Shown in pieces: positions 45,014 to 57,720 of a stretch of DNA of 64,000 bases; the stretch's first letter is position 1, and every line of letters starts with the position of its first letter. The stretch is from Parasponia andersonii (Eukaryota; Streptophyta; Magnoliopsida; Rosales; Cannabaceae), in contig JXTB01000142.1 in assembly GCA_002914805.1 (NCBI GenBank), forward strand, positions 577,542-641,541, read 5' to 3'. Position numbers and translations under genes: made by a program. The notes under the pieces are model-generated. The model made no database searches. It saw only the letters and a program-made list of their open reading frames with translations, and was not told where the DNA came from.

Positions 45014-45178
45014 ATAGTTCTTGACCTATAAGTAAGTCAAAATTATTTTGTCATCCAACATGTCAATATGATTTTAACCTGTGAATGCTAGTATTTTATT
45101 GACCTAAGGTCAAAAGGATATTAACCTACTTATGAGTCAAGTATTTCTTGACCATACGACAAGATCTGTTTGACCAGC
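45014..45178. repeat. TTGACC/GGTCAA minisatellite, cluster 8
   Basis: Degenerate units from agttcttgacctataag to gtcaagtatttcttgaccatac and gatctgtttgaccagc, upstream of the first recognisable mudrA segment. It marks the right limit of the minisatellite family in the window. Confidence 0.75.
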
Positions 45179-45453
45179 AATGTGATAATAAGATCTAGAA
45201 GATATTACGAAGACAAATATACACAACATTAAATTTTCAACACAATAATACCCAGATCAGTAATAAAGACTACTATATTCAAAAAGAAAGTATTAAAGAC
45301 TTCTTTCAAATATTATTCCATGATCATATCCAAACTTTTGAACCATAAATAGCCTTTCTTTACAAAAATTACATAAATTACCCTCACAATCACAATAACT
45401 CCATAATAATATCCAAATTTCTTTCAATTGAGCTTTTAGAGAGAGAGAACATG

Positions 45454-46465
45454 CAGGGGGGTTGAAGCCCCCCTCAATTTTTTTTAAAAATATTCAGTTT
45501 ATTTGTAAATAAAATTAAATATAACCCCTAGAAAAATATGGAAGAAAAAAATAATTTTGCCCCTCTAAAAAATTTAGAAATATAATAAAGCCCCATAAAC
45601 ATCACTTTTTAGTTTGGTTACTAATGTGAAAATTAATATTGTTAGAACTTTCTCAAAGCGTTGTCATATTCTTCGACAAAAATAAGATACCATAGTATTT
45701 GAAGCACCCAAGAATCGTTACATCTCAAGTAGACGATGTTTAAATCAACAAAGTACTTTTAAAGACGCGGTAATACTTGTTGAATATCTCATTATGGTAC
45801 TTTACTAAGCTTGATTAACATGTTCTATTCTATAATTGATATTCTTGAGATGATTGTAGATGATAGAACAAACTATAATCAAAGATATGAAGCAAGTAAT
45901 CGATTGGAATCTAAGTTATATAATTTAATTTTGTGTTCACTTTATTTTTGATATAAAAATTATTAAGAATGGCGAACAAGTTGTCAAAAGCATTATAAAG
46001 AAAGGATTGCAACATTGTAACTACTATGAATTTGATCAAATTATGTAAGTAACAATTGCAAATTATGAGGGCCAACAGATGAGATTCAATTTTTTGTGAA
46101 AAACACAATATAGATCTTTCTAATATGGATGACACTTTTCTTACTCGACGTCGACACGATGTAAAACTCTGGAGATCATAAATTAATATCAATTTTGCGC
46201 GGAGTTATTTAACTCTATCATTGATATGCAATTTTATGAGTTAGAATGATCGCTTGCTTGAATGATATAAATAAAGTGAGTGATCATCAATGGATCAATG
46301 ACAAATTATTTTTTTACATTGAGAAAGATATTTTTAATGATATTAATAATGAAATTACTGTAAAAGGCTTTCAAAGAATGAAAATACGACTAGTGTTACT
46401 GTAATCATTGCTATTATTTTTTATTATTTTTTAAATTATAATTACAATTCGTACCAACCCCCCTG
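45454..46465 (+). mobile_element. hAT element remnant, about 1 kb
   Basis: Perfect 11-bp terminal inverted repeats CAGGGGGGTTG (45454-45464, and inverse complement at 46455-46465), the CAGGG-type ends of hAT elements, enclose the C-terminal part of a hAT transposase. Flanking octamers (agaacatg, acaaaaaa) are not identical, so the 8-bp target duplication is lost or worn. This is an internally deleted derivative. Confidence 0.75.
45940..46400 (+). pseudogene. hAT (TTF-type) transposase C-terminal fragment
   Basis: In shifting frames the plus strand reads 'NLLSKALQRKD', 'KLCKQQLQIMRANRWDSIF', 'NIDLSNMDDTFLTRRR', 'SIIDMQFYELE' and 'WINDKLFFYIEKDIFNDINN', in this order, as in the TTF/zinc-finger MYM-like hAT transposases of plants. 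Several stops and frameshifts separate these blocks, and the N-terminal zinc finger and most of the catalytic core are missing. Confidence 0.8.
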
Positions 46466-49400
46466 ACAAAAAATCCTACAGGCTATTCCTGCGTGCATGA
46501 AAGCCCGCTAGGATTTCCCCTAATACCTGAACCTTCTCTTTTATATATATATATCTTCAGACTTTTCGCACGGTTGCTGTTGATTACAATTCTCCGTGTC
46601 GTCAGTAAAATAAAATCATCTACATCCTAGAGATATTGTAAACAAAATCAGTTAAGAAACATAGTGTTGATAGACCACTCTTTTTATTACAATACTAAAC
46701 AAAATTATACGCCAATTTTTTAGAGCCACATATCGGAATCAAAAGACTACAACAACATACTATTAATAAACCATATGCATACATCTCATTTAACATAACA
46801 ATCGGAAATACAATTCCGAAAGTGCAATCTTATCAAATGAACAACAACATACATTATATTCCATAAATGAAACAAGAGTTTTGAACTGACATATAACCCA
46901 TTAAAACCTACATTCTTGATGCCAATTGTAGGGAACAGAGCCTACTTAAACTCTAGTATTCATAGGAAAAATGTAATTTATTTCTGCTGTTTTCACATTG
47001 ATAGGATCTGGTTTATGACATATATGTCTATTCTTGGATTTTAGAGATTTAACCTCAAAATACAAATACTTTGATCCACCTTCTTAGATTTCTCAAATCT
47101 TGATCCTCTATTTTTCTCAAAACATTTCTCCAAGTTTTTGTGAAGCAACCGCGAACTAACTTTTTTTTAAGCATCTATGATTCAATTTATAATATAAGAA
47201 GGGGAACCTAGTCCCAGAAGAATCCTAGTACCACAATTAGTGGCTCGGCCGAACCCCTTTTTTTTTTAAAAAAATAAATAAATAAATAAAGGCTTGGCCG
47301 ATTTGCAAGCAACCCACTTAAGTCTGGCATATAAGGATCCGTTAATTGAGCCCTTATTTCTCAGAGTATTTATAACAAATGGCATTTTTTTAAGATCAAT
47401 TTAAAAAATGGTTGTTTTTTTGCACCTATTTAATTAATAACCGTTTTATAATTTTATTTTGATAAATGACTATGTTTTATAAAGTTAATCAAATTTTGAA
47501 AAATTAAACTAATATTTTAAAAATTAAATCAATTTTCAAAAAATAAATCAATATACTTTGATATAGTAATAATTAAAAATGACCAGTTTCTTGAATAATT
47601 TTAAAAATTCTGCAATTTTTTAACAGTGTTTGAAAATAGTCATTTTGCAAACTATGATTCAAAATTCGGCCATTGGGCTTAAAAACCATCTTAAGTAATC
47701 CAATTGGGTTTGTGTAGGCAAGAGATCGTTTGGGCCAATTTAATTTAAACTAGAGCTTCTTAGCTAAATGGTCAAAATTTGAGTCCATATTTGAGAAATT
47801 TATTATCAAACATTTTATTAAAAAATAATCATATTTATCAAGAAAAGTCGAAATATATCAGTATCAAAATTGATATATAACATATAAAATTGAAATGATA
47901 TACGTAAAATTGATGTACTAAAAATTGGCCATATAGCAAAATACAATAAAAGGCTATTTATTAATAGGTGAAAAATGATCATTTTTAATTGGGAAAAGTT
48001 CATAAATACACATTTTATTAAGCACATTTTCATTAATACCTGTTTTCAATTTTTTATTTTAAAAATACCTATTTTTAAACCCACTTTTTGGAAATGTAAA
48101 CCACAAGTATTTTACATATTAAAATATATACCACAGAAAATAAAAATTATCAGTTTACATTTTGAAATGTACATCACTTACATTTTAAACACGAAATACA
48201 TACCATAAAAACGGGTATTTGATATAAAATCTAAAAATGGGTATTGTAAAATATGAGGCACAAAATGGGTATTTGGCCTAAACTTCTCTTTTTTAATTGA
48301 TATGAAAAAAACGTTGTCTCTTATAGGTACTTTTTAAGCTAAGACATGGTAGGCCCAATTACTTTTAACTCAAAATTAATTGGACCTTAATTAACATACT
48401 AGGCCCAATTACTTTTAACTCTTAATTAATTGGACATTAATTTTAAGCTAAAGGACACTCGTGCATAAGGGCATGATCTTTCGTGGCTCATAGAAATAGG
48501 CGGACCATCCATTTACCAACCGTTGGAAAATCATAGTGTTGTATTGACCATTTTCTTTGTAAGAGAATGAATACTTTTCAATTCAAAGAATTACTCACTA
48601 GAATGCATATTAAGAATGTAAAACTTTGTTTTATTTTTGTTTTCTTCGTAGCCAATTCAAGACTTAATAAATTGGGCTAGACCTGAACCTTAATGTGGGG
48701 TGTCCATCTAATTTGAGCTATTTTGGTTTTTTTAATTGAGCTTACTAAATTCAAGCTAATTTATCAAAAAAGAAAGAAGAAAACGAGAAATTAAATTAAA
48801 TAATTTATTTGTAAAGCTAACAATTATTTAAGTGCGGCCTTAAAGGAATATTGGTTACAAATTTTCTTCTATAAGGGTTATTTTTTTATTTTTTTTTTAA
48901 AAGAAAAACTCCGTTTTTCGGTGGTAGCTTTAGCTACATGGCTCCGTGCTAGCCCTCCATGGTTAAGCCCACATGAATTCTTGTATTTTAGATTGGACCC
49001 CAATATTTTCTTGAAAAATTCAACTATATCCTAATTTGCCCCAACTTAATTTTGTGATTTTACATTTTTCATATACCTTTTTTGAAATACTTATGTTTTC
49101 TTCTACTTCTTCTCAATTATTTTTTATTAGACCTCACCTTAAAACAATAATTAAATTCTATATTGGGTAAAGGAAGTTTCAAAATTACCATTTCATAGAT
49201 GATTAAAAGTAATTAATTCATGTATCTTACTCTTTTCAAGGGATTCTAATAATCCATTTTATTTGAAATATTTCCTTGTTGACGTTTATTAATAAATTCT
49301 ATTTCTTGGAGATATTTCTTTATTTCTATTCTTGATACAATAAATCGTTAATACAATTGGGTAATTTAAGACTATAAAAAGCAAAATGGGGACTTAGCTC

Positions 49401-52394
49401 AAAGAATTTTGGGTTAATACAATATTTAACGCTTAAACTATTACGGAATCCATTTTGACCCCTAAACTTCAAATTTACTTTATGTGACCTCTTGAATTTT
49501 TCCAGTCTCGTTTAACCTCTTTTCGTCGTTCTTCTACTATGAATGGATGGAAAACATCCTACCTTGGCCCCTGAATTATATCCATAATCCTGTTTAGCCC
49601 CAAAACTTTTAAAATGTTACTGTCTTAGCATTCAATATATCAAAGTGTCTCATTTTACACCCTATTATCTATTTACTATTGAAAATACATAAAAAGTAGA
49701 ATGACACACTCAAATATCTGGAGTTTTTAAAAATGGCATTTTGGCATTTCACTTTTTATTTAATAAAGTTACTATATTATTAGTCGAAAAATAATATTAT
49801 CTTATCAACTTTAGCGACAACCAATTTAGTTTTTCTATACTATATGGAAAACAAAATTAAAAGATTAAATTCAATGTGTGTATATATATATATATATATG
49901 TGTATACATCTGAATACTGTTTAGATATGTGCTATTTAGTAATAAACACCTATAAAAGAAAAAAAAAATTTCTTGTGTAATGTGAAATTATAAAAGCATA
50001 AATAAAAAAGATAAAATACAAATTTTTTTATTGTATTCATGTATATTATTCAACTTTTTAAAATGAATTTCCTCGATGAATTATATTAATAACTGATTAA
50101 AACGGTTTTATCAATTAGGACAAGTACATACAAAGTGTAATATCACGTAAATCTAGATTAAAAAGAAATGTCAATTTATAGTTTTGTCTTATAAAGTTAA
50201 AGTGGAAGATTGGTCAATTTTTTTTTTGAAAATTTGATTTTCTTTTAAACGTTATTATTTGAAATTAAATTTTAAAAAAATACTTTATAATAAAAATTTA
50301 TTTTATTTCATAATTGAAATTAAGTCTCAAAATAGAAATTAAATTCATACACTTCATAAAAATAAAACCATACTCAATTTTGGTCAAATAATTAAATACT
50401 TGAAAGTAAGAACATAAAATTGCTTAAAATATTTTATTACTATTTGGGATTTTGCTACCGCCAACCAATCTCCAGTAAGAATTATTTCTCAATTAGAAAA
50501 TTTAAATGAATAGAATGAGCTTACTCCCAATAAATAAATCTCATGCATACAATGAATGTCATGTCACATGAATAGTATACTTTTGGAACCATATCTATGT
50601 ATCCTTTTTTTTTTTTGAAATATCTTGTTTATAAATATTTTCATTTCATAAACTTTTCATATTTGAGCTCAACATAGTGTAATGCCAAATCCATCAAAAG
50701 TGATGGGCCATAAAAATAGTATTATGATAAGCATATGTAATCCTATAACTATTCAGATCTCATATAGCTATCGTACTATAATGACTATCATCGCAGTTTA
50801 AACTTTTATTATTAACATAGTGACTATAGGTAAATCAGTCAGTTGTCCGCACTCTTCTTAAGAACTTAACATACACTTAAAGAAAACGTTTTTCTTAAAA
50901 CATAGTTTTGGATACATAGTACTTTAAAAAAAATTAATTTCATTAAAAATCAGAATTTTTTTACTTACAATTATATATGCATATATTTATGGCATATTTG
51001 TATACTTAATGCAACTATTATTGTAGAACATATAACAACATATTAGTATAATTACAATTACATCACAAATAGTACATAATTTTTCATGTAAACACATAGG
51101 GTAGTATTTACTTACCTTAGGATGTTACAAAATTTTATTTGTGCTTGTAATAAAATTCCACACACTCGATCTTGTTGTAACCACATACCTCTTTTTATCT
51201 TTTTTTTATTAATATTCATGCAACAATATTCATTATATATATTAATATGTGCTACTAGAAACATATTTATGTCTTAAAAAAATGCTCATATTATACAACT
51301 ATAAAATCATGTTTCATAATATATATAACTTAAAATTGTAAAAATTTCAACAAATAATGCATACTTAAAGTATTTTAGATTCTTGTACAAAACTCCATTT
51401 ATTTTGAAATTTTATAGATAATATTATAACATAAAAAAAAGTTATAGAAAATTATTTAGAATTTTTTTAATAAGTTTTAGCATGCTTTTACTAATTTCTA
51501 ATCTATAAATTGAAATTTGATAAAAACTATTAAAGCACCAAACTATTCTTAAATTTTATAGAATTATTTACATATACCCAAAAATCTTGATATTTTAAGA
51601 GAATATCTCTAACATATTTTTATATATAGACAAAAATTAGGGATTCAAAATTATACTATTACATAATACATATAATTCTTAAAATTATATCTTAAAATTC
51701 ATGGCAATACTTAACTTACAAAACCATATACTATTTAGAAAATCATAATTAATTATAAATATTTCCAAAAATTCTAAAAATATTTTGAGTCTCTTATGAC
51801 ATATATATTAGTGTTTAATAAAATTTTCAAGCCTAAATAAAATAAATAGGATAAGATTTTAATAATTTTATCTTAGATAAATAAAAATATCAGATTTACT
51901 GATTACAAAGGCTTATTATGAACATAAAATATGCTTAATATATATATATATAAATATATATTTGAAAGTGAATAATAATTACACCATTTATTTAACTTTA
52001 TTTTTTTTATTCGTTATCTTTCAATAGTGAAATTAATTAATTTCCACTATATTCTTTCACTTATAAAAGTAATATAATATTTAATAACAATATGTGAATA
52101 CATATTATGTAAACAACATCATCTTTGCATTTAGTATCCATTTAATCAATATAATGAATAAATCTTTTAAATAGTTAATGTATTAAACCATACTATCTTT
52201 ACACCTTTCAAAATTTATTTTGTTTTCTAATATTATTAATTAATTTCTTTTGATTTAATAGCTAGTGGGATGTAAACTCATAACATATTTTGCTAACTCT
52301 ACTATTAATAAAGTTATAGTATACAAATGATAAAAATAGTTCTAATATAATTTATTGCCAACTTAGCAAAGGTTGTCAATTATTCTTTTATTTT

Positions 52395-52399
<5 letters not shown>
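46466..52399. other. Gene-free AT-rich stretch
   Basis: No gene found. Apart from the MITE at 47988-48290 there are (TA)n runs (49870-49898, 51937-51960) and phrases at 49440-49520 ('ttaaactattacggaatcca...ttgacccctaaactt') that recur as loose inverse complement at 54180-54400, suggesting a further repeat family that I cannot delimit. Confidence 0.5.
47988..48290. mobile_element. MITE-like element with long inverted ends
   Basis: The left end (aattgggaaaagttcataaa then tacacatttt) and the inverse complement of the right end (aattaaaaaagagaagttta then ggccaaatacccatttt) align for about 60 bp with mismatches. About 300 bp, no coding. The left end recurs near 30958. Confidence 0.45.

Positions 52400-52432
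<33 letters not shown>
52400..52432. repeat. (TC)n microsatellite
   Basis: About 16 uninterrupted TC units, followed 30 bp later by a (TA)n run at 52461-52480. Confidence 0.95.
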
Positions 52433-52438
<6 letters not shown>

Positions 52439-53189
52439 AAAGTTATGTTATTAAATCAAATATATATATATATATATATAATACATATAATACTTAATCT
52501 ATAATTTGGGTTTTCTTGTATCAAGATAAGTGATTATTAGGCTAAAGCATTTAGAGTCTAAATACAAACAAGTCATATTAACAACTTCAATTTGGATTAT
52601 CCTATTAGGCCAAATTTAGAGCCCAATAGCAAACATAATTAATTAAGTCCATATCATATTAATAATGGTAGTAGTCATATATGCCATATTATATATCTAA
52701 TCAAACTTTAATACATAAATATATACTAATTATTCTATTATCATATATTTGAAAAAGAAAATCAATATTACTTATTAAATTAATATATTAAGAGGTGAAT
52801 ATTAAAATTAATTAATCAAATACTCAACACATTAAACAATAATTATATGCATAAATTTGAAAATGCATATCTTTTTCTTTTTATTAGACACATGTAGTTA
52901 AACTTGACTTTCATATATGTATTCTACTGCAACCATCTCTACAAAATTTGTTAGTATATAATTATTTAATTTATGTGACTAAATAATTTAAATAAACATA
53001 ATAAAATTTTAGGCTAAGTAACAAACTTGATATTACACAAAGGGTTATGAAAACCCATTCAAGAAAAAACAACTATATCAAAGCCCACAATTGAAAGTGT
53101 GAGACAAATACCAACGAAGTGTATAAGTTTAGTCTAGCAAAAAGCAAACAAAATAAATTTTGCTACCTCTAGAGACAAATAAATCTCTT

Positions 53190-53337
53190 GATGGTGTTTG
53201 CTAATAAATGCCACTTCTACATGACGTTTATCAGTAAACGTCAATCTCCTTATAGCGTCTATCAATAAATGCTACCCATATCACGATGTCCATCAGTAAA
53301 CACCACTTTCATTACGGTATTTATCAGTAAACGCTAC
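53190..53337. repeat. Hairpin minisatellite, five units of about 31 bp
   Basis: Five units centred near 53201, 53233, 53264, 53295 and 53326. Each has a dyad around 'tatca(g/a)taaa'; the second is a perfect 8-bp stem, GACGTTTA-TCAG-TAAACGTC (53223-53242). The other units keep the loop and parts of the stem (gcgtctatcaataaatgc, gatgtccatcagtaaacacc, cggtatttatcagtaaacgc). Confidence 0.85.
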
Positions 53338-54939
53338 ACAAAATTTTCTAAATCTAACTCTCAAAGACCCTAGATCTAGTGAAATAACAACAAAAATACA
53401 ACAAGAAACGATACATATCTAAACTTGGGTATATACTAGAAATAGAAAGAAAAATATAAAACACTCTAAAACATTACTGATCTAGATTTGGATGTACAAA
53501 GGACACCATAAATCTACATCTATGTAGACAACTACCTTCATAATAGAAGGAAAATGTAGAAAAAATGTAAAATAAAAGAAAAATTGAAGAAGAAAAAATC
53601 TATACCAGAGAGAAGGAAGATCCCCTCCCTGTTAGGAACAACACTTGCTTATGGAGGAGGAGGGGAACTAAGCCGACAAATATCCAGTTGAAGAAAACTA
53701 GAGCTCTAGAGAAAAGCCTTCTCTCTGTAGAATTAAACTTATCTATATTCTTTTATTTGAGTTTATGGTTTTTGTATTTTATTCAACTTGATCTATTTAT
53801 AAAATACAAAAAACTTGAATTATCTTATATAGAATTTTAGAAAAATTTATTAAAAGAATAATTTATCATAATTATATTTGAACTTATTATAGAAACAAGT
53901 CTAGAGATAATCCAGAATTTTTAAAAACTAAATCATGACCTCAAAGGTGTTACTTATTTTTGTGTAAAGGCATTTTTTTATTTTTATTTTAAATGTAATA
54001 AACTTTTTCTACTACCTCATTTTGGTTTTATGAATTGCTTAGATTGTTTTTGTTAAAAGTTTGGTACGAGTGACATGCTCTTTTTCATATTATTTTTAAC
54101 AATAATCTAATGGTAGGGTTAAAATAGGCATTTTTAACAATAATCTAATGGTAGGGTTAAAATAGGCATTTTGATGAATCAGATTCTAATAAGATAGGGA
54201 TACTATAAAATTTGGGGGAAAAAATATAATCTTCAGATAATTTGAGGGCCAAAATAGTGATATTTTCTATCTAATTTTAACATAAGAGTAATGAAAGGGG
54301 TTAAATGAGACAAAGAAAAGTTTAAGAGCAAAAATAAGGATTTGGAACTTGCCAGAGTAGGATTTGGGTAATAGTTTAGGGACAAATATAAAACTAATCT
54401 AAGAATTTTCTGCTCTCTATGACAAAAATTGTATACGTTTGTACATCCACCCACATAACCCAAAAACTTTTCCCAATCTTATAAATGAGCACCAAAGTAA
54501 AGGAAATTTAAAGTTGGCTTCTATACATTTGTATTTGAGTAGTGCACATCAAAAAGCAATTCTGGATGTTGCTCCCTTAAAAAAAATCTAGATGTTGCTA
54601 CTTGGGCATGCTAGTCCATATAAGCATAATCTTGATCATGAATATCTTCCATAAATAGGAAATCTTTACTAAATCTTAAATCTTGTTCATGACATACCAT
54701 GAACCATTGGGTGGAGTGGTCAAAAATCCTTTTAAAGGAGTAAGAACTTTCCCTTTCTCTACTAATAGTCTAATAGTAACCACTAAAATATTGAGCTCTA
54801 ATTGTTTAATTCCTCTATTCCTAATATAAAAAAATAATGATAATAATAATCCCTAAAAAAAAGAGAGAAAAAAAAAACTCATGAGAAGTAATACCACCAA
54901 TAAGGGATGAGAAAACTACTACAAAGAAGGGAATCAAAA
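53338..54939. other. Gene-free AT-rich stretch
   Basis: Holds a 38-bp tandem duplication (54093-54168) and a part (54180-54400) that loosely mirrors 49440-49520 in inverse orientation. No coding sequence recognised. Confidence 0.5.
54093..54168. repeat. 38-bp perfect tandem duplication
   Basis: tttttaacaataatctaatg...aataggca at 54093-54130 is repeated exactly at 54131-54168. Confidence 0.95.
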
Positions 54940-55258
54940 TCTAAAAAGTCCATGATTCACTTACCAAAAATGAAAAAGATTATGGCATTCAAAATAGAGA
55001 AGCTATTTATTCCAACTAGTCAAAAAATCTCAAGATATATGGCTAGCTATTAGAAACAAATGTAGCAATTTGCTCAGCAATATCTAAAGGATTTTCTATT
55101 TCTTAGGAGCTAATTTATTTTACCATTAAATACTTTTTAGTCACATTATATTTGCTTACATATATAGAGTCATGTTCTTGCACTTGTAGAATGTGAAAAA
55201 ATGAGTGAATAGAAATTCTATTTTCAATTCATTGCTTTTTTATTTGTTTCAAAATTCT
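54940..55258 (+). repeat. LTR 1 of the copia-2 locus (5' LTR, plus)
   Basis: Aligns throughout with 59676-59997 (shared 'tatggcattcaaaatagaga', 'gagtcatgttcttg', 'ttcaaaattcttta'). A perfect initiator-Met PBS follows, fixing the orientation. Confidence 0.88.
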
Positions 55259-55261
55259 TTA

Positions 55262-55273
55262 TGGTATCAGAGC
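55262..55273 (+). other. Primer binding site, initiator tRNA-Met
   Basis: TGGTATCAGAGC, the exact copia consensus, directly after LTR 1. Confidence 0.85.
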
Positions 55274-55339
55274 ATTACCAGTATATGAAATAGATAATTT
55301 ATTTCTGTTACCTACGAATATAGCATCATGTCCATTTTA

Positions 55340-55444
55340 AGTATAAACTGAAAAAAAGCTTACCAACATCATTGTCATATGTGTTGCTGCTCCAGAATCT
55401 ACATAAAACTTTGTATTAAATTCTTAAAGAGATAGAGCTACAAA
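55340..55444 (-). pseudogene. Copia-2 protease fragment, inverted
   Basis: Minus-strand translation contains 'FYVDSGAATHMTMM', the copia protease active site (D-S-G-A-x-x-H-M). It belongs with the minus-strand gag at 57721-58724: if the solo LTR and one target duplication are left out, the reading continues from gag into this fragment. It is preceded by a single TAA. Confidence 0.8.
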
Positions 55445-57720
55445 TATAAAACCTGTTTATTTTTTTTAAGAGTGTTTTAGTCTTTTGACCATTTAAAAAA
55501 AATTCGAATTTGAATTAAACTGAAGTGATTTTTGATAATCAAGGACTAAAGCGTAATATTGTGGACTAAAATGAGAAAATTCTTAAGTGAGGGATTTATG
55601 AGCAAAATTTTTTTGCCAATTTAAGCTTGGACACGTGGCTAAGCTGAATTTTAGCTCAAACTCTCTCTCTTCTCTCTCGAGTCTCTCTCGGCTCTCTCTC
55701 CCATTCACGGCGAAAAATGCCGATTTTCCAGCGTTGCTCCGACGAAGCCCTTCCCGACATCGACGAGGGCCACTATTGGCCGATGAAGAGAGCCCAACTA
55801 TGGACGATCACCATGTCGCAGGTCCCACTACCTGAAAGCTCGCCGTTCACCGAAAAACGCTGCAGTTTCAGAAGCTCGTCGGCGCCGAATCCGGTGACGT
55901 TTTGTCGTGAAACCAGTTGGGTTCAACTCATCTCTTCACGATCTTAAACATGGTATATATATATCTTGACTCCATATTACTCAGATTAAATTTTGCCATT
56001 TTTGTTAATTTTGAGCTATTTTAGTTTTATATTTAATTTTTACAATCCGACCGTTAGATCGTAAAATAAACTTCATATTTGTGATGTACTCGTTAAATAA
56101 GAATTTTGATATATATATATATATATTGCCTATATTTGGTGACGAACCCGAAAAGCTAAATTGAATGGCTTAGATTGTCTCGATTTGTGTGCCATGGGGC
56201 ATACATCTAAATTGGACAAATTATATGTCTAACCTAGGATTTTTGGGTGTTCTGAATTTCGTTTCACGATTTGATGCTCTGAATGAAAATCGAGTTTTCA
56301 ACCTATCAATCAAAAGGTTCGAAAATGACACCGGGACCTCCAAACGATACCAAACTTTCTCCATAGCCCTGTAACTCTATTTGGATACTCGATTGAGGTA
56401 AGGATTCAATTACCAGATTTTATATATGTTTAATTTGAAAATTTTCATTATCTCTATTTTTTGTGAAAAATCGTGAATAAAATGATATTCTAATAAATTG
56501 CTGAAAATTATTGGATTATGCTGGGAATAGACTATATGAATTTTATACACATTTTTATATTATGACCATGGGATAAAACAGTGGTGTGTTACCCATGTAT
56601 AGTAAATCCCAGAATAATACCAAGTTGAATTTTAAAGCATTGTTTGATTATGTATTGCATGGTTATTATGTATATTTTGTTACATATTGTATATACCATA
56701 GGATCACACGTGAGATACATCTTAGATATTGTATTGTTGTAGCAGGTAGACTAGTACACCCGACTTCGGTGAGATCCCATAAACCCGTGCGGTGTTTTTC
56801 TAATTATCCCCATTCGGTAGGTGTAGGCATTCAGTTGTCCCTCCAATTCGGTAGGCTTAGACACATGAGTGTCTCTCTAGTTTTTTTTGGGATAGATATC
56901 AGGCAGAGAGTACTTAGTACACGTAGTACGAGTTACTCTAGTTCGTGATGTGAAGGTGTGAGCTCATGGGATGGTTTGATTTATAATATGTACAATCTTG
57001 CGATTTTTTACTTTGGTTTTGAATATGTGATTATTCTGGATACCACTTGTTTATAAATTTGGTTTGTAAATGAATTTTGGAAAAGGCATTTAACTATATA
57101 GGTTTGATAAAAATTACACCCATTTAAAAAAGTAATTAAATTTCTACTGAGAATTCACGTGCTCACCCCCTACTTCCTCTCATCTCAGGTGTTGACCTAT
57201 TTTGTGGTAATTATTCTGATAGCTTGGCAAGCATGTTTGGCATATGCTTGCAGTTCTAATCCTCTTCATTGGTTGGTTTGTACTCAGTATCAATTTCCCT
57301 TTCCTAAGTTAAATTTATTTAGCCAATAAAAAAATATTTACTAAGTAGATGTATGAGGATGGTTTTTTTTTATTAAATTGAGTACTTAGAAAATAAAATG
57401 GTTTTATGTAAATCATTTGAACATTGGGCCTAGGATTTTAATTTGAACTATTTTAATAAACTTCATGAATTAATAAAAGTTTTAAAACTAATTAATTAGG
57501 ATTTTCCCTCATCTTAAAAATGAAAAATTTTCTACAAATTTAAAACTAGTAGATAGAATCCTGATTTTTAAATTGGTCCAATTTCGTAATTTACTCACTT
57601 TTGAGGACTAAACTTAAATTTCAAGTACTTAAATTTTCCTAAAATTTTAGAAACTACTATTCATCACTATTTTCACTTAAAATTACTAAAAGTCACAACC
57701 TTAGATTTTCGATCGTGACA
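55445..57720 (+). mobile_element. Solo LTR of family A with ACAAA target duplication
   Basis: 2276 bp from TATAAAACC (TG start probably mutated to TA) to CGTGACA, flanked by identical ACAAA at 55440-55444 and 57721-57725. It interrupts the minus-strand copia-2 gag/protease. It shares the block 'cccattcggtaggtg...' with the LTR copies at the window ends. No internal region is present, so it is a solo LTR left by LTR-LTR recombination. A CT-rich segment at 55660-55700 and the 60-77 residue open frames after it have no recognisable domain. Confidence 0.8.

Larger units (their letters stand above)
36376..45430. mobile_element. Remains of a Mutator-like element with Ulp1-type gene
   Basis: A plus-strand DUF1985/Ulp1-like pseudogene and a minus-strand mudrA-like transposase pseudogene face each other (tail to tail), with a LOG pseudogene between and eight minisatellite clusters throughout. 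Plant MULEs that carry Ulp1-like protease genes next to mudrA are known (Kaonashi/KI-type, CUMULE). I could not identify terminal inverted repeats or target duplications; the borders given are those of recognisable content and could extend to 32.2 kb or beyond 46.5 kb. Confidence 0.6.

Noticed and set aside
55635-55947. Two overlapping plus-strand frames of 66-76 codons in the solo LTR
   Set aside because: They lie in a GC-richer LTR segment, show no domain and are not flanked by gene signals; LTR leader sequence is the simpler reading.
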